Below are positions 61,566 through 64,000 of a stretch of DNA of 64,000 bases, piece after piece (position 1 is the first letter of the stretch; each line of letters starts with the position of its first letter). The notes beneath the pieces were generated by a model. It did no database searches. It worked only from the letters and a program-made list of their open reading frames with translations, and was not told the DNA's origin. The position numbers and the translations under genes were made by a program. The stretch is from CBDCRK01 sp965220955 (GTDB lineage: Bacteria > Desulfobacterota > Binatia > Bin18 > CBDCRK01), in NCBI GenBank assembly GCA_965220955.1, contig CBDCRK010000037.1, positions 186,001 through 250,000 of the forward strand, given 5' to 3'.

Positions 61566-61874
61566 GGCGTTCAATGGAGCAATACGTTCAATCTTACTCC
61601 TTATGTTCCTTGTCGCCTCCCAGAGATCAACTGCGCGTTGCGCATTCAACCAAAACTCAGGGGTGTTGCCAAACAGACGAGAGAGACGCAACGCCATCTC
61701 GGGGCTCACTGCACGCCGTTCCCGAAGCAGCTCATTCACGCTCTGACGCGACACCCCAAGGGCCTTAGCAAAACTCGATACTGTCAGCCCGTAATCGGGC
61801 AAGAAATCCTCACGTAGCATCTCCCCCGGATGAGTAGGGCGAACCTTTCTTTCTCTTTTATTAGGAATACTCAT
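61560..61874 (-). CDS. higA: HigA-type antitoxin without a toxin (copy B)
   Basis: This 104-residue protein is identical to the HigA at 32098-32412. The toxin gene that should precede it is absent: upstream of 61897 the sequence is unrelated, containing a GGGGTCAAATC-type string. It could act as an orphan antitoxin for HigB, since the operator-binding domain is unchanged. No promoter with -35/-10 of the higBA type is seen here. Confidence 0.9.
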   Translation of the reverse strand: MSIPNKRERKVRPTHPGEMLREDFLPDYGLTVSSFAKALGVSRQSVNELLRERRAVSPEMALRLSRLFGNTPEFWLNAQRAVDLWEATRNIRSKIERIAPLNAA

Positions 61875-62111
61875 TTACTACCTCGCCTCAGTGATAAGCA
61901 GAAGCTTATAACCTTTTTCTTGAACGTATGGCATTTCCTGGATAGCTCTGCAATCTCTCGACAGGATATCTGCTCCAGATCAGCGACGGGAGAGCAAGTT
62001 TTAGTCAAGAAAAGATTTGACCCCTTTTCCTTTTTCTATAGAAGTAATTGGCAATGACGGCATGACAAGCTTTCTTCTGTGTGAGAGAATGTCTGACGTA
62101 AGAGAGCAGCT

Positions 62112-63164
62112 ATGAAATACTTTGGGATGATCACCGTATTCCTTGTCTTCAGCCTGGGTCTGTCCGCAGGGGAGGTCTTCGCTCAAGCTCGCCAAGATGA
62201 ACCGTCCCTCCGCTTTGGCATTATGACCACCCAGTGGCCCCTGTCGTGGGAGGAGATACAGTCGCTGTGGCAAGAAATAGAGGAGCTGGGGTTTGACAGT
62301 GCGTGGGTTGCTGATCATATTTTGCCCCCATCTGGTGATGAGAGTGCCCCGATCCTTGAAGCATGGACCCTGCTGGCGGCCCTGGCCGAAAAAACCTCGC
62401 GTCTGCGCATCGGCTGTTTGGTCACTGGCAATACCTTTCGCCACCCTGCGCTGGTAGCCAAGATGGCTACTACGATAGATCATCTGAGTGGCGGGCGCTT
62501 AGAACTGGGACTTGGCGCCGGATGGTATGAACGGGAACACCACGCCTATGGGATTCCCTTCTATACGGCAAAGGAACGGGCTGAGCGGCTACGGGAAGCC
62601 ACAGCGCTCATCCGCACCCTATGGTCAGACGAACCGGCGAACTTTCGGGGCAAGTACTATCAGTTAGACAACGCTCCATTTGCTCCCAAACCTGTGCAGC
62701 GTCCCCATCCCCCCATCGTGATTGGCGGAGCTGGTCGCAAGTGGATCCTCCCCACCGTTGCGCAGTACGCAGACACCTGGAATGTGCTCTATCGCACGCC
62801 CCAGGCAGTGGCAGACTTGAACGCTGTGCTTGATAGCTATTGCCACAACATCGGACGGGACCCACAAGAGATCGAACGTTCGCTTTTCCTGCCGATTATC
62901 CTCACCGAAAGCCCGATGCGGAGCTGGGTCTATAGCTGGCTTGCCTTCGGGTACAAATGGTATTTTGCCCTCTCCACCTGGACGTGGCCGCAGCCGGATA
63001 TCAAGATGCTTATGCTTGGAACACCGGACCAAGTGAAAGCACAGATTGAACAGTATCGGGAGGCTGGCATTACCAACTTCATCTTTGCTGTGTCTGCTGA
63101 ACTGGGGGATCCGCATGCCACCATTCGCCTGTTTGCTTCCGAAGTCATGCCGACTTTTCGGTAA
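62112..63164 (+). CDS. Exported LLM-class oxidoreductase
   Basis: This 350-residue luciferase-like monooxygenase-fold protein has a hydrophobic N-terminal signal peptide (FLVFSLGLSAGEVFAQA, AxA at its end) before the barrel starts at RFGIMTTQWPLSWEEIQSLW. The barrel has the family motifs DHLSGGRLELGLGAGWYEREH and IVIGGAGRKWILPTVAQYADTWN. Export by Sec would be unusual for a flavin or F420 enzyme, so cofactor insertion outside the cytoplasm is an open question. It stands alone beside the inverted repeat copy B. Confidence 0.82.
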   Translation: MKYFGMITVFLVFSLGLSAGEVFAQARQDEPSLRFGIMTTQWPLSWEEIQSLWQEIEELGFDSAWVADHILPPSGDESAPILEAWTLLAALAEKTSRLRIGCLVTGNTFRHPALVAKMATTIDHLSGGRLELGLGAGWYEREHHAYGIPFYTAKERAERLREATALIRTLWSDEPANFRGKYYQLDNAPFAPKPVQRPHPPIVIGGAGRKWILPTVAQYADTWNVLYRTPQAVADLNAVLDSYCHNIGRDPQEIERSLFLPIILTESPMRSWVYSWLAFGYKWYFALSTWTWPQPDIKMLMLGTPDQVKAQIEQYREAGITNFIFAVSAELGDPHATIRLFASEVMPTFR

Positions 63165-63217
63165 TGTGGGGGCAAGGATGATCTGGTGCGCAGCCTCAAG
63201 GCAATCGTTCTTGTCAT

Positions 63218-64000
63218 TCATTCGATCAGGGTTCCTAGCTTGGCGTCAATCATGGTCTGCGTGAGCTCTCCTTGCCGCATAGACCATTCGCCAAGCTCGA
63301 TCAGAGTGTCACGGCTCGGGTATTTCATCAACTTGAGGTCGGTAGCATTGACCTGAGTATGGCCGCTAAAACGCCGGAAATTCTCATCGACTGCTGTCGT
63401 GTTCAGGAACACGGCCAGCCCATAGGCCATCGCCTGCGGCAAGCCGCGTTTGTTCTCGTGGAACAGGTTCAGGTGGTTCTCGAAGCCCAGCACGGGCACG
63501 TCACCGAATACGCCAGGATCAACCACGCTCGCCACGATCCGGCGCCTTTCCTCCTTGGACGAGAAGCGCCGCACCACGCAGTAAAAGCCGCTTGGGTAAA
63601 GCCACTTTGCGGTGTCGACATTGTGCACAATGGCGTTCGGCTTCTTCATATCCTCAACTGGCCAGGTGGCACCGCCGCTGTTGAAATGCCTCGGATAGAG
63701 CAAGGGCACGGTGCCCGACCTTGGCATGTCGCGCAGGTGCTCTTTCAGCCGGAAATCGACTACTGGTCCGGTCGATACCTTGATGCCAAGATCGGCCAAC
63801 ATGTAACGGACAGCCGGGAATAACTCGATGACATTTTTCTCGGACGACGTGGGCACATGAATAAACCGATCCGGATCATCCGGGGACACAATCCGTTCGA
63901 ACGGATGTTCATGGACAGCAAGGTCGGTGAAGGTGTTATCGGTCGATGTGGAAACCGTAATCGATCCTTGCTGGCCGCCGCGCTCAAGCCGGATAATGAT
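63218..64000 (-). CDS. Eco57I-like DNA methylase, C-terminal part (5' end outside window)
   Basis: The frame is open to the right edge and encodes about 260 residues of a C-terminal region: FAVFLNTTAVDENFRRFSGHTQVNATDLK and KYPSRDTLIELGEWS are the family end, seen in Eco57I and BpuSI-type enzymes, where target recognition occurs. SAM-binding and catalytic motifs would be in the missing N-terminal part. A restriction-modification or solitary methylase cannot be told from here. The orientation is opposite to the LLM gene. Confidence 0.75.
   Translation of the reverse strand: MIIRLERGGQQGSITVSTSTDNTFTDLAVHEHPFERIVSPDDPDRFIHVPTSSEKNVIELFPAVRYMLADLGIKVSTGPVVDFRLKEHLRDMPRSGTVPLLYPRHFNSGGATWPVEDMKKPNAIVHNVDTAKWLYPSGFYCVVRRFSSKEERRRIVASVVDPGVFGDVPVLGFENHLNLFHENKRGLPQAMAYGLAVFLNTTAVDENFRRFSGHTQVNATDLKLMKYPSRDTLIELGEWSMRQGELTQTMIDAKLGTLIE

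Larger units (their letters stand above)
61097..61897 (-). repeat. 801-bp inverted duplication, copy B
   Basis: Same length as 32075-32875 and inverted to it, 28.2 kb away. Gap-free with a few substitutions. It contains the 5' TIR fragment, attC-like site and higA, but no higB. Confidence 0.9.

Noticed and set aside
61918..62050. Possible leader or small RNA between higA copy B and the LLM gene
   Set aside because: It has only a GGGGTCAAATC-type string and no stable structure or conserved motif that I can name.

Overview
The window is a chromosomal segment of a Gram-negative bacterium with moderately high GC. Lipoprotein and Sec signal peptides, a HlyD-type exporter, a DUF1329 protein, an acyl-CoA carboxylase plus B12-dependent mutase, a BKACE enzyme, TIGR03842-like flavin/F420 oxidoreductases and a membrane-bound Fe-S electron-transfer oxidoreductase are typical of uncultivated deltaproteobacterial or Tectomicrobia-like lineages. 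That placement is an inference from gene content; no rRNA gene or other decisive marker is present, and I saw no tRNA.

Region 1 (1-14.5 kb, all minus strand) is a type I BREX phage-defence operon in the order HTH regulator, brxA, brxB, brxC, pglX, pglZ, brxL, with brxL running off the left edge. Its unusual feature is that pglX is split into a methyltransferase half and a specificity/C-terminal half, with a complete Fic-domain gene between them. Every joint is a stop/start overlap (ATGA, 11 bp, ATGA), so the parts look translationally coupled. A run of TGGGT-like boxes at 10-bp pitch lies just upstream of the operon.

Region 2 (14.5-31.4 kb) is mostly housekeeping. It holds a tungstate ABC transporter (tupABC) beside a broken PBP-like regulator, a PNPOx-like protein, a Memo/radical-SAM pair, an SDR, a cytidine deaminase with an in-frame TAG, a BKACE enzyme, a YqaA-like membrane protein, an electron-transfer Fe-S oxidoreductase, a DUF192 lipoprotein, a three-subunit acyl-CoA carboxylase (beta, biotin carboxylase, BCCP) and a two-domain ThyX-like protein. 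With the methylmalonyl-CoA mutase at 36.7 kb, the carboxylase could take propionyl-CoA to succinyl-CoA.

Region 3 (31.5-34.2 kb) is an integron-cassette-like patch without an intact integrase: a broken P-loop GTPase, higBA followed by an attC-like site, a frameshifted TIR gene, a REP-type transposase remnant, and vapB with a frameshifted vapC followed by another attC-like site. Region 4 (34.3-56.3 kb) is core-like: arfB, an amidase, a mutase, speA and speB, ligA, acylphosphatase, a TetR-controlled YbhGFSR-type exporter, DUF1329, a spermidine-synthase-like protein, a thiolase/DUF35 pair, a beta-ureidopropionase-like amidase and an LLM oxidoreductase.

Region 5 (56.3-62 kb) is a second accessory patch: a UPF0175/PIN toxin-antitoxin pair, an SDR, a truncated mazF, an unknown 338-residue protein, an attC-like site, a tyrosine-recombinase remnant, a type II restriction-modification fragment, and an inverted 801-bp copy of the higA-attC-TIR segment of region 3. 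The window ends with an exported LLM-family oxidoreductase and the C-terminal part of an Eco57I-like DNA methylase that continues past the right edge.

Dispersed repeats tie the regions together: four copies of an element bounded by GTAGGGGCG/CGCCCCTAC, two CCTCACCC/GGGTGAGG nested palindromes, and a 35-bp element present once between genes and once inside the speA reading frame.
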